A stretch of 64,000 nt of DNA. Source: Polytrichum commune. Lineage: Eukaryota; Streptophyta; Polytrichopsida; Polytrichales; Polytrichaceae. The stretch lies in the NCBI GenBank assembly GCA_950295325.1, contig OX485808.1, positions 33,689,180 through 33,753,179 on the forward strand, in the 5' to 3' direction. The notes under the pieces were generated by a model, which was not told the origin of the DNA, searched no databases, and saw nothing but the letters and a program-made list of their open reading frames with translations. The position numbers and the translations under genes are program-made. Every line of letters begins with the position of its first letter. Positions within the stretch are counted from its first letter, which is position 1. Below, in pieces: positions 10,401-19,815 of the stretch.

Positions 10401-11081
10401 CTGAGTGGAATTAGGCTTCGATACTGCCGGTAAAGAACCTTGAGCGAAAAACACCTGTTCTAACGGAGACTCAGGTAGCAAAGCACGATCACGGAGTTTG
10501 TGCTGAAACTTGACAAGCCGTGTTTGAAAAGAAAGAAGAGTCTGCTCGGCAACAGGAAGATTATCCCAAGCTAGAAGAAGTGGATCATACGCCGAGGGCA
10601 GACCGCACTTAATTTTGCTTATCAGCTGTTGATCAGAAATTGGTTGACCAAGATCGGTCAATTGCTTCGCCAATTTCTTTAAGGAACTAATGAAAACGGC
10701 AATAGACTCATCAGCACTAAGCTTGCTTCCGTAATACTTTTCTTGAAGCGCAATGATGCACTCATCGGAGTGCTGGTCGTGATAAGCTTGGAGCTGCATC
10801 CACATTTCATGAGAAGTGGTGCAGTTGATAACCTCCGCCTTGTGGTGCGAATCAAGGGTGGCCAAAATTGCTACAATGGCTTGCTTGTCTTTTTTCTCCC
10901 AGAGCAATTTATCAGCAGCAGTACTAAGAGCAGCCTTCTTCAGAGTACCATTGACGACAGGAAAAAGATCTCGAGATTGAAAAATGAAACTCAAATGCAT
11001 CTTCCATAAGTGAAAGTTGCTGCCATCGTATTTATCGACTGAGCTAGACTCCCGGATGTCTGACATGGCACTGGCGTCCAT
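7458..11081 (-). CDS. Copia gag-pol polyprotein (truncated, 1207 aa)
   Basis: Encodes the polyprotein of a Ty1/copia element. Visible parts: gag N-terminus with a YDGSNFHLWK motif near residue 18; zinc knuckle CX2CX4HX4C near 248-261; aspartic protease motif DSGA near 341; GAG-pre-integrase zinc-binding HTRLGH region; integrase core (HTDLVGP ... RTDNAKEF ... Glu); and reverse transcriptase with KARLVAKGF, FDIKTAYLN and the active site LWVDDGL (usual YVDD). The ATG at 11081 follows the LTR and primer site. The ORF ends at a TAG (7458-7460) inside the RT/RNase H connection; beyond it the frame still reads a Copia-like QRFTETILTKYGFQDAN stretch, so the stop is a secondary mutation. Long ORFs on the plus strand here are antisense shadows. 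Confidence 0.9.
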   Translation of the reverse strand: MDASAMSDIRESSSVDKYDGSNFHLWKMHLSFIFQSRDLFPVVNGTLKKAALSTAADKLLWEKKDKQAIVAILATLDSHHKAEVINCTTSHEMWMQLQAYHDQHSDECIIALQEKYYGSKLSADESIAVFISSLKKLAKQLTDLGQPISDQQLISKIKCGLPSAYDPLLLAWDNLPVAEQTLLSFQTRLVKFQHKLRDRALLPESPLEQVFFAQGSLPAVSKPNSTQTVEKKHERAERLARQKRRSRCYKCGRRGHFGKECPQDSDSSTSVESPKRHKAHKGDFRSLRKISSKGKRSHAHVTASAVSTHSDSSEYVSSEAYCAQSSKLDSSREIDFSWIADSGATEHMSDKRQWFTNFHPVQDKCWSVSIADDHLLYVRGVGDITVHATINGVIRPFKLQNVLYVPHLRRNLISISRLTEKHVAIIHVRNECKMITHDGAGRLLMIGSQADGLWKLDIISVTPSSEANLASVASPGHSSRSTLSLHRWHTRLGHASFRTIRDMSSRETVLGLPSFSKANPLVCTGCVHGKIHRRPFPVNPERKRVPLPGLFFHTDLVGPLQVPSLGGHSYFMTFKDDHSSFRFVFLLPDQKGILSVFKSLYKLSKKETGRSMVKLRTDNAKEFLSRDFQDFIKQKGIRHELIALYSPEQNSVVERDNRTVVESVRSMLYQKSLPLEFWGEAVNTAVYVLNRVASRTLNGETPFTKWYGYKPDVSHFKEFGSVCYAHVPKEVRAKLDSKAQECLFLGYCPTSKAYRLWSMAKRRILHSRDVIFDEDTSPNFSSSIIRTTSPPDYSLLFPDESHDSLTPVFPESSQSVHSEPVSVGAGASNVPDEVESNSLSVRESVGVSPLLNRSLSFSSNASPRSSNSSLNPSSCPDSDFSPGASESPLRSSSVAMTPSESPDLLNPTIRTRPLSEFYLDNTADSHPAVASQSFVAAAKAKSPQRVSVLPSEPQTFSQALKSELYKAEWEKAMLEEINSLLKNETWSLETLPPGRTTVKNKWVFRIKVKSDGTIERFKARLVAKGFTQSPGIDYTETFAPTARAESIRILLSIAGADGLILVQFDIKTAYLNSTIREIIFMDLPFGFEEWFHKHYPESRGKVCRILKGLYGLKQSARSWNSTFSAFLKAYDLLQSTADPCVFVSTTTPRLVLALWVDDGLAMCKDKDLLTKMIAHLKTAFEVTVGDADVYVGIHITRDVAARRIFID

Positions 11082-11183
11082 TGGAAGTAACGATTATCCT
11101 CTTGATCTTGACGAAAAGAATTGACTTGAAACTAAAGAACTGTTTTCTGGACTTACTTTACTCTATCTGCGCGCAGTAGATGG

Positions 11184-11204
11184 TGTGTGGCGCCCATAAC
11201 CTAT
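11184..11204 (-). promoter_or_regulatory. Primer-binding site resembling a half-tRNA(iMet) site
   Basis: Three bases after the LTR end, the minus strand reads GGTTATGGGCGCCAC. From general knowledge, plant initiator tRNA-Met has GTGGGCCCATAACC around its anticodon, whose complement is GGTTATGGGCCCAC. The match is GGTTATGGGC followed by CCAC after one extra G. This points to priming by a tRNA(iMet) cleaved in the anticodon loop, as in Drosophila copia, rather than by the usual 3'-end TGGTATCAGAGC site. Confidence 0.6.
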
Positions 11205-11496
11205 TGCGACAAGGAAACCAGACAAACATTCATAGTTACACACACAGTGCTTCAACTCTTCTTTACTGCACCCTACATCCCTCAAATGGTCTTTTGCTAC
11301 AGTGATCAATTACACCAAAGGAATCCCTATTTATACTAATGTAAACAACTAATTAACTAACTAGTAACCTACCCCCGAAGTTCCTAGAAGAAACTAAGAA
11401 CCTCCGAAGCTCCTAGAATATACTTCCTGAACAAACGTCTAGAAGCTTCATCGTTCTGGACAATGCAGCAAACCCTAACTTAAGCAGATTGTAACA
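11205..11496 (-). repeat. Copia 5' LTR (292 bp)
   Basis: On the minus strand it begins TGTTACAATCTGC and ends CCTTGTCGCA, giving the TG...CA ends of LTRs. It contains a TATA box, TATAAATAG, on the minus strand at 11335-11327, which likely directs element transcription. Limits rest on the TG/CA ends and on the primer site that follows. Confidence 0.75.
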
Positions 11497-12069
11497 ATAA
11501 AGGGTATTATTGTAAGGGTATGTTGATGGCCTAGACTAATTAACTGAACCATTGAATTACCTAATTATTTAAATCATGGTGTTTAAAGGGTCCGTCTAAT
11601 TACCTACAAACTGTGAAGGGGTATTTTTCATCTGATTAATTTATTATAATAAATTGAAGTAAATTAGAAAAGTGAAATATAAAGATTAAAGACAAGGACA
11701 TTTCTAACAATTTGAGTGTCAAAAGTAAGACTAAGTTATCCGGGAATGACACTAGGAAACATTGAGTTCCAAATGGCAGTTGCTTTTAGGTTTCAAAAAT
11801 ATTTCCATTACAAACTCAATGGCATAAATAACACACTAATGCTCCCTTATCAACATGAAGATGATTTATCTCACATAGTATATTATATCTAAAATCACCA
11901 AATTGAGTGGGCTATATAGAAGTTTATATTAGTTATAATCCAATATGACATATTTGTCCATCATAAATTCAGTCTTTAAAAAATGAAAAAAATTGGGACA
12001 GATAATAAAATACACCATCATATCTTAGCTCGCACCATTCCAGCTAAAGTTTTCTAAATCAGCCCCTTG
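11497..12069. other. AT-rich spacer
   Basis: No gene or clear element seen between the two copia elements. Confidence 0.5.
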
Positions 12070-12951
12070 GTTTGTGTTTTCCTTGTCTAAGTCTACCTCG
12101 GATCCTCTTCCTTGCAGTGGATACGAGTGCCCGCTGGCAGTTCGCACAAAAATTGAGTCGATGTTGTGCCGCAACTTGTTTAGCAAACAGAAGTTTCCTG
12201 TCACGTGTTCGGTGGCCCTGGTGTCAAGTATCCAGTGTTTGTCGTTTGGAATGGTTGTCGTAAGTGCTAGCTCGGAGATTAAGGCGATATCATCCTCGTT
12301 CTTCTCAAATTCCCTTTTCGGCGCAAGTTCTTCATCCTTCCATTCCCTTTCGTTTACCAGAGTCTTGAGGATGGCCTAAGTGTGTCCTCAGCATTGCTCG
12401 GAGGAAGTGTTTTCGTCATTGTCTTGACTAACTTTGATGCTGCAATGCGTTGGCCTAATGATTTGTTGGCGGTGGTACAGGTGCTTGCATGGTCGCTGCA
12501 GTCCCACGCCCAGTGTCCTTATTTTCTGCAATGCACATAGCGTCTCTTGGATCTGGTATTTCTACTGTAATGGAGCCGGACAGGGGATCGTCTGCGACTC
12601 TCTACGAATTCGCACAAATCCTCATGTTCCAAGATAGTCTGCACTTTGAACTTCCACATCCCATAGTTGACAGAACCTAACAGTCTGTATTGATCAGAAA
12701 TGTGGGTGTCTATAGACGCCATTCCTTTCTATATGTGGTGGGGAACTCCACTCTATAAAGTAGATCTACTGTTCTGAAGTATCGAATCTCTCAAATGTGT
12801 ACAACATGTTGTTTGTTCTCGTGTATTTTAAATTCGGCCACTCAAATCTCTAGTGGTGATGCGCACCATTCTACAAATGCAACTAACTCCTCTCCGGTAT
12901 AACAACAAATGAACAAAAAAAAACAATTCAGTGTGACCCGATCTGATGCCA
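12070..12951 (-). pseudogene. Second copia element relic (gag and protease fragments)
   Basis: The minus-strand ORF at 12519-12722 reads a typical copia gag start with SDQYRLLGSVNYGMWKFKVQ, followed downstream by zinc-knuckle-like CRK.GHWAWDC pieces in broken frames. At 12370-12070 the minus strand has a protease-like TEHVTGN piece, also broken. A primer site precedes gag at 12937-12951 on the minus strand, TGGCATCAGATCGGG, close to the usual tRNA(iMet) 3'-end site TGGTATCAGAGC. Integrase and RT are absent. It is a different lineage from the neighbouring copia element. Confidence 0.65.
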
Positions 12952-13135
12952 TGTAGAAATATTGATCAATGAATAAATTGATTGTATTCCAGCGAAGTTA
13001 AGATTGCTGGTAAATGGTCTAAATACTGTGCACTACTACCTAACTACGACTTGTGAAATCTACGGCTATAGTGGCGGTGGGCCCTATTCTTCAGGACGGT
13101 GCCGAAGCACCACTTAGCAAACGTAACTGAATTGC
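12952..13135 (-). repeat. LTR (probable, outer limit uncertain) of the second copia relic
   Basis: The minus-strand sequence directly before the primer site ends TTGATCAATATTTCTACA, as an LTR should end in CA. The far end is only guessed at TGCAATTCAG near 13135. No second copy of it was found in the window. Confidence 0.4.
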
Positions 13136-13248
13136 ATGCGGTCAAAGAAAAAGGCTACATCTAGAAATGCCATGTCGGCTGTCCATGACAGCGAGGATTG
13201 CTTCTAGACTTGAGGAAATGAACACTAATCGGAGTAGTTTCTCATCTT

Positions 13249-15885
13249 CTAGTACGCATTAATGTGTTGACTGTACACATTGGAAAGCTCCCGTTCCGTC
13301 GATCGAGGCAACTTCTGATCAAGAACTTTCAACAGATAGAAGAGACTCGATGGTCCTATCTCATCAAGTAACAACGGCAAATTGATGTATTTCTGCTGTT
13401 CGATCAACGTCCTTTCAATGAAATCCATTTTTTGATCTCTAGTTTTTGGTGATACTGTTGGCAAGCCGTCCACTCCAGTATACTTCATCAAAATTTTGCA
13501 GGCTTTATTTATATGGAATTCTTCGAGTGTGCGTTGGCTGACGTCCAGGCCTACCTTTCGCTTGAGTCTCCGTAAACTCCAGAGTAGCCAAAAGTTGAAA
13601 CCTGCAGTCATCGCAATGGGGATGTAGAGGAGCACAAGAAGTCCATATTCTAGATAAAACACCGTTTGTCCTACGAACGTGTCCAAAGGCTCCTTCAGAA
13701 GATTTAATTTTCTCTCATCCTTCGCGAGATTCTCCACAAACAAAGTGTTCCTTCCCAGTCTGTACGCGACGGTGGCCTCAAGAAAATCAGCTGATGAAGG
13801 CCCTTGCAATAAAATGAAGTTCTTCAAGAAATGCCGGGAATCTGAAAGAAGCACAGCATACATATTAAGGGCCACTTCACACACGAGACTGAGAGCCCAT
13901 GACCAGCACACTTCAAGCACATTCATTGGTGGAAAAGGCGGAGCAGGTCCAAGTTCGCTTCACACTACGCTTGAGGGACCGACGGAGTACGTGAATGCAG
14001 AGTGGATGTGAAGTCTACATGGGTTCCTACGTGGCATCAAATGGATCATGTTTCATGGTCATTTGAACTATTTTCAAAAACCACATCTTGGAGGTAGGCT
14101 TAACACAAAACCGAGAGACGAAGGCACTCCGAACGCTCACAACCATTGATTTGTTCTATTTTATCGTGTGTGAGAACCCACATGAATAGAGATTCATTGA
14201 AATAGCATTTGGTTGAGAGCCCGGTCGCATATGACTTCACACTACACTTGAAAATCCGTGACCACACTACATGATCTTGGAGGTGTATTGGGACGGCCTT
14301 TAGACACTTTCTTTTGGGCTCTCACAAGTTCATGGTCACAGCTCCTGGCTTGTGTGTAAAGTGGCCCTTAGTCACCTCTACTTAGAAATAGAAAATACTG
14401 AAGAGGTGCCACATCATTGGAAAGATGGTTACATATAATCCTAGAACAAAAAATAGTAAAATATTCCTTCCGTCCTCCCTCCTTCCCTCCCTCCCACCTC
14501 AAGTCGTCCCAGGCCAATCCCATGCTCACCCTCCGCTCAACATGCCCGCGGGATGTCATCAATGGCATGCCACTTTGGAACATCGAAACGATGTCTGCGT
14601 TAATGTCTATGCGCCCTCACCATTGCAAAAATACCAACATGTACATCATGTGCAGTGGATATTCTCATGAGCTTCAAAAATCACGAGGAAAATGGCTACG
14701 GCCTAGATTTTGGGTTTGCTAATCATATTATGATTGCTTGTTCGATATACTTGGAGAACTGGGCTAATCGGAAACAGTAACCATTTAAGACCCGTCTAGT
14801 ATCTACCTTCAGTACTAAAGGGTTAAGGAGATTCCCAACTGAAGAAAATAAGAACAGTGAGGAAGGAGGTGATCCACATACTTACCATTGGCGAAGCGTA
14901 GCAAGTAAATCTCCGTAGACAGGATGGCCAGCGTCAACAAGATCGGTGGCATATACAACATGATTCGGAACAAGACGAAGTCATCTGTGCAAGTCCTCTT
15001 GAGAAAATCGTTGGATTGCACCACGATACTCCAGCACAAGATGAGCATCAACAGTCCGACGCTGCGGCCCACGGGTGTGTGCCAAGTCGGGTGCCCATGG
15101 CCAGCTGCGAGGTACCATAATCTGCTCATGTGAGCATTGTCTGCATCTCCCGTGGCTTGTCTCCCATTCTCCTGTTTTTTCCATGCTTCAATCCAATGAG
15201 CTCGGTAGCTGATGGTTCTGTATATGGCAGAGTGGAGAGCCCAGAGCAACGCCAGCGCCAGCATTATCACCGCTTCCACACGGGGCAGGTGTTCGTGTTG
15301 ATCAGAAGCGTCAGTGCTGTTTACGAGTTGTGGAGCGAGTCTAGCATCCGAGAGGATGCGGTATAACGGAAAAACGGTATATATGAGCATAATAATAGGC
15401 GCGGCCTCGAACCCGATCCCGATGCTGTACTGGAAACCGGAGAAGAAGAAGCTGAAGATGGCGAAGTCCATGGCCGCGACGATAGGGTACAAGATCGTGT
15501 CCACGAGCCCGTCGCTAAATGTCACCAGAAAGTAGGAGGCTAGCCCTGCCTTTACCGCCAAGCTTCCCATAGTCGTGTATTTCCGACTGCCGCCCGGCAA
15601 CATGCCTCCCAGGAGGTGAAAGAAGGCGAGGACGACGACGACGACGACGGCCATCCAGATGGATATGGCGGAGGCTGTCGTCGCGCCTTGGCATTTGAGT
15701 GGGAGGAGAGGCATTAAATTCGTCTTGTTGTGGCTGCAGTAGATCTCACAGCACGCGCTTATAATCTCGGCGTCATAGCTTTGTGTGATTTTCTGGTTCA
15801 CGAAATTAGTCACGTTTTGGCACTCAGTGGTATTAGGATTTAAATAGCACCAACGGCCATGGCATGACGGAAGTGATGGCGCCAT
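13249..15885 (-). CDS. Multi-pass membrane protein of unknown family (530 aa)
   Basis: Two exons on the minus strand: 15885-14886 and 13841-13249, joined across a 1,044-bp intron (donor GTAAGT at 14885, acceptor CTTTCAG at 13842). I do not recognise the family. Residues 1-70 hold seven Cys (8, 13, 22, 45, 46, 50, 65) and sequons at Asn18, 24 and 53, which suggests a disulfide-bonded, glycosylated ectodomain. About eight hydrophobic segments follow (around 72-95, 105-175 as two or three, 203-222, 273-290, 303-330 and 393-423), then a charged, probably cytosolic C-terminal tail of ~107 residues. The ATG at 15885 is the first in frame. The frame stays open upstream to a stop at 16060 and includes a hydrophobic stretch, so an upstream exon supplying a signal peptide is possible. 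The intron contains a transposable element. Confidence 0.7.
13868..14368. mobile_element. Family E TIR element, copy 1 (inside an intron)
   Basis: Starts AGGGCCACTTCACACACGAG and ends with the imperfect inverse GTGTAAAGTGGCCCT; flanked by TA on both sides. A second copy in the opposite orientation is at 61421-61926. It has no ORF. It sits in the intron of the membrane protein gene, only 24 bp from the 3' splice site. Confidence 0.8.
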
Positions 15886-17461
15886 TGTCAGTTCTTCCTC
15901 TTCTCTACGCACACTCCAGCTACGATTTATTCTCACATGGGAAATTAAGAAAAACCAAAGAATGAAGGTTAGCGCCTCGCCGGGCAAGTATGTACACCCT
16001 CTCCGAACCTCGAAGAAATTTGAACAAGTATAAACAGCTTGCGGCTGATTATGATCAGGTTACCGGCTGAAAAGACGCAGATCGTCACATTACCAGAACA
16101 AAATCTGATTCAGAGATTCTCGAAGTAGTACTTGATGATACAATCCAGAAAAGGATTCTGGGATGTAGCTTCTAGCAAATGTTTAGCCGCTGCAGATTTG
16201 ACTAAGGATCAAAGAAAAGCATCTGAACAAACCTCAAAACAAACTGCATGCAAGTATGATGCCAACATAATCATCTGACAAACTTCAAAACAAACTCCAT
16301 GTAGGAGTGATAATTTCTAATATATTTGAATGGTCTACTGAAGAGTGTGCATGCATTGCTTCTCTCGAGTTATTCTAAACTGCTCGATAAGTTACTTGCC
16401 TACTGGCCAAGAAGATCAGCGAAGGACTACTCAAAGATCATAGAAAACAGCAGCACCTGCACATTAAACTTGTTTTCCTTTCTGCAGTGGAACGCTATAA
16501 TCTGGTCTTCTTAACAACCAGCCTTGACGTTAACCCGATCGCGACAAATTTCACAACATCAAACTCCTCCGGGCTTATGATGGTCCTGATCATCAAGGAC
16601 AAGTTGCAACTCAGCAACAACTGCATTGGGCAAGTTTCTTAACCTGATTGCTCATGCTCCCGAAAGATATTATACGACCATGGAGAGGATGCTAATTATT
16701 CCTGCAGGCTTCGAAAAGCAATTCAGGAGTGCCATTCTCCTACAGGAGTTCCTCAGGCCAACCTCTGCTGCACTGCTCCCACGATTCGTGATCGACCTGC
16801 TTCGATGTCAACAATCGGCATATATACCTACTATGTATGTTTCATACTTCAATTTCAGAGAGCTCCAGCTAATTCGATGACCCGATGATGATTGCAGATT
16901 CCATTTCGATGAACTGGGAATCATTCACTCACTGTGCAGCGGTACTACTTCTTCGAATGAAATTCCAGAAAATAGCATCCAGTAAGTTTCAAAATCATGA
17001 TTCGTACAACGCCGGAAATTAAAAATTCGCCCGGATCGCAGGATTCAGCATGTTCTTGTAGTGGCTGTTTATCTTAACACATTGTGCGATACTTCTACAA
17101 TGCATAGCAAATTTATAATTGTGGGAAGTTTTAGACTAAAGAAGAATTCATGACAGTCCTCATACTCCATAGAATGATGCTCGGAAACCGGGCGGGGCAG
17201 GTGCTACCTGGGGTAAGAGCTTCAAATATAAAGGGATCCAAGTTACAGTATTACTGTCAATTCAATCAAATCAATGAAACGAAATTGATTTTAAAATCCG
17301 GAAGCCAAAAGGTTAAATGGGACTAAGTAGGACTGACGTCAATGTGATTCACGAAATGCGTAGGGTTGACGTCTCCATGAAGGATTGTCAACTCGAGAAG
17401 TAATTTTTAATTCAAAGTCGGAGAGATCATCTAATTCAAGTCCTGGATAGAATTTAAGGTA
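15886..17461. other. Upstream region of the membrane protein gene, no gene seen
   Basis: ORFs of 60-85 codons around 16326-16880 show no recognisable family or splice context. The promoter and 5' UTR of the minus-strand gene should lie in its left part, but no convincing TATA box was found. Confidence 0.4.
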
Positions 17462-18010
17462 TGTGGGTAAAAAGAACAGGGAGAACTGACCGCTATTTAC
17501 AGATTAACCGGTTGAGTTTGAGAGGAAATACCGGTTGGCGTTCAAGACTTCAGGAAAATTACCCCTCGTTTTAGAGGAATCCATGGGAATATTCCTCATA
17601 TTAATAAAGAGAAACCAAATGATGTCAACATGCAACCGTTTGGACTTGGGAACACTAGGATCTCAACCGATTATGCCCAAAAATCTCCCTGGACATTGTG
17701 TGGGTGTTATTTCGTTCGTTCTTCGTGTTCTCCAACTTCTTCCAATAAGATTTACACAACAAAAATCGTGTTGCATTAGCAAATCTACAATGAAACATCT
17801 GCAAAAGCCGGTTTGAAATCGGACCTACCTTGATTTAGTTATGAAAATCGGACTCGCATGTTTGTTGATTTCTTAACTAGATGCATGGGTCCTCCCAATT
17901 GTGTTCACTATTGAGCGTAGAATAGTTATTAATATTTGGAAGCATAGTCCAATCTCTTGTAAACATGTGTCTTTATGATGTTTGTTGTTTGATCCTCAAC
18001 AAATCAGATA
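17430..18010 (+). repeat. Family B repeat, copy 1 (interrupted by a family A element)
   Basis: After removal of 17470-17706, the sequence GGTATGTGGGT... TTCTCCAACTTC ... GTGTTGCATTAGCAAA ... GATTTAGTTATG ... CAATCTCTTGTAAACATGTG matches the copies at 44229-44540 and 58125-58395. Nature unknown; no ORF or TIR seen. Confidence 0.7.
17470..17698 (+). mobile_element. Family A hAT-like element with 8-bp TSD
   Basis: A 229-bp copy. Flanked by TGTGGGTA (17462-17469) and TGTGGGTG (17699-17706). Uninterrupted copies of the host repeat have a single TGTGGGTA (44241-44248) or TGTGGGTG (58136-58143), so the empty site is visible inside the window. Confidence 0.85.
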
Positions 18011-19110
18011 CCAATCAAATATAGGGTTCCAATTAAGATAATGAGCCACTTTACACCCGTCTACCTCATATGACCAGTCTCATGACTCACATGCACAACT
18101 TTAAAGTGGGTATATGCATGCGGTCTTCTTCGCATCATGCACAGGCATAATGATTATATTGTCTATGTTCACAAAATTGGAAGAGTGAAGACAGATGAAT
18201 GTATCATATCTGGGATTTCATCTGCAAATGGCAGACGAAGAGGTAGCTTGATTAAGCTAATTGGATGTGGGCCTTATGTGGTCACTCTTCTTTATCATGC
18301 TCCTGTTGCTAAGTTGAACCACAAACATAGAATTCCTGGTGACCAAGAAGACAGAAGAATTGAAGAGTTTGCAGATCAAGGACAGGATAAGCTTAGATTG
18401 TCATGTAAGACACATGTCAAATGCAGTAGGTGATGGTTTCCAACTTTCCAGTCCACCATGGATGCTCAAATAAGGACCTGCTTACACAAGGTCCCAAGAC
18501 CTATGTCCCAAGTCACTTGAGGTCAATCCTTGCAATCTCAGCCATTAAGAGCATGGAAGTTGGAACTCACCACTTCACATGGGATTTCAAGTCCCAAGTA
18601 TGACATGATTGTCTACATGACAACATTTTTTGAAGTTGAGGCTTGGGACTTGTGTTGAGAGTTGGGTCGAGCAACTCCACACAAGTCCCACGAATATTCT
18701 TGCATAAAATAATCAAGGTCCGACTTTGATGATAATTAACCATATTTTAATGGTTTCTTGAGGCTCAAAAGTTGAGACTTTGCCTCCATGTATGGACTTG
18801 GGACTTGAGACCCCATGTATACTAGCTCTATGAGTAATATTGATGTAGCAAGCTAAACATACATTGTACAATATGAGCTTCTTGGTAGCTAGAGAATCCT
18901 CTGACCAAAGTTGCTCACTTAATATCGCATTGGTGGTCTAGCCAGATGTCCAACAACAATGCAGTGGCAACAAGCTCCAGGTGTAGCTTCGGTTACCCAG
19001 AGTAGTAGACCACTCACGCAGGTAGGAGAGAGAAATCCTCAAAAACCATCAACTAGGTTGACAAACTTAATCAAGACTCACTCCCCACCTCACACCCACC
19101 GTTCACCACC
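18011..19110. other. No gene recognised
   Basis: A 98-codon ORF at 18137-18433 has no recognisable features. GTGGGCCTTATGTGGTCACT at 18268 recurs at 60660. Short phrases such as CAAGTCCCA/TGGGACTTG recur in both orientations at 18490-18800, perhaps an old inverted-repeat element. Confidence 0.4.
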
Positions 19111-19815
19111 ATGGAAAGCCCACCACCTAATGACCATGAGCAACCAAAGAATATACAACACAATGACTCATGCAAGTTAGTCATCATGATACCGGAGGTG
19201 CTCTTGGCGACACTTCGATCAACCTGCGCAGCCAAAGCCAAAGTATCACTCCTTAGGCGCATACAAGGTAAGCACCCCAGGCTCAAAGCCCTCACAGCTT
19301 GGGCTCGGGAAACCCTACACCCTTCTCTTTCATTGCTTTCATTGAACTCTAACAACTTGTTCGAGGTTACCTTTGTGCTTCTGGAGGGGAGGATTCATGC
19401 ATTGACTCAAGACGACCTCTCATGCGAATCGGCAGCAATATTTTTCTCAAACTGGTGCCCACACTTAGATTCCAAGAATCCTCGTGGAACATATAAGCTG
19501 GACCACCCAGTTTGGGTTCAAATTGTTGATTTATGCCAAGTACTAAGGGAGAAAACATTCCTCAAAATCACTGGAGCACAGATTGGGCAGGTTATTTCCA
19601 TAGACAATTCCAATGCCTATCAAGCCAAACTCTTCGGACCCCGCATCCGCCTCCTCGTACGCGGCCTCAATGCACTGCCACACATGGTGATCATTTCACG
19701 ACTCAACGGAGAAAGAATGGTGGAGTATGCAATGGAGTTTAGCGACTAACCCAACCAATGTGGACGTTGCCGATCATGGGACCACCAGGTTTGCCAATGC
19801 CTAAAGAAAGACCTC
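19111..19815 (+). pseudogene. LINE ORF1-like (nucleic-acid-binding) protein relic
   Basis: An ORF at 19111-19749 encodes a segment of the kind found in plant LINE ORF1 proteins (HPRLKALTAWARETLHPSLS, later KITGAQIGQV and LNGERMVEYAM). It ends in a TAA at 19747. In the same frame, directly after the stop, comes a canonical zinc knuckle, CGRC-RSWD-H-QVCQ-C (CX2CX4HX4C), and then another stop. The knuckle is thus cut from its protein by one nonsense change. No endonuclease or reverse transcriptase ORF was seen downstream, so this is a dead or non-autonomous copy. Confidence 0.6.

Larger units (their letters stand above)
7312..11496 (-). mobile_element. Ty1/copia retrotransposon, 3'-truncated
   Basis: One LTR (11205-11496), a primer-binding site, and one long gag-pol ORF on the minus strand. 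The order gag, protease, integrase, reverse transcriptase is the Copia order. Homology to the end of RT continues past the ORF stop to about 7312 and then ends abruptly. RNase H, the polypurine tract and the other LTR are missing. With one LTR lost, no target-site duplication can be checked. The element is therefore a dead or strictly non-autonomous remnant with a nearly intact ORF. Confidence 0.9.

Noticed and set aside
15883..15987. Start of the membrane protein at 15987
   Set aside because: That position is a TTG, not an ATG; the first in-frame ATG is at 15885.
18137..18433. 98-codon ORF as a gene
   Set aside because: No recognisable family or splice context; part of it recurs as a short dispersed repeat near 60660.
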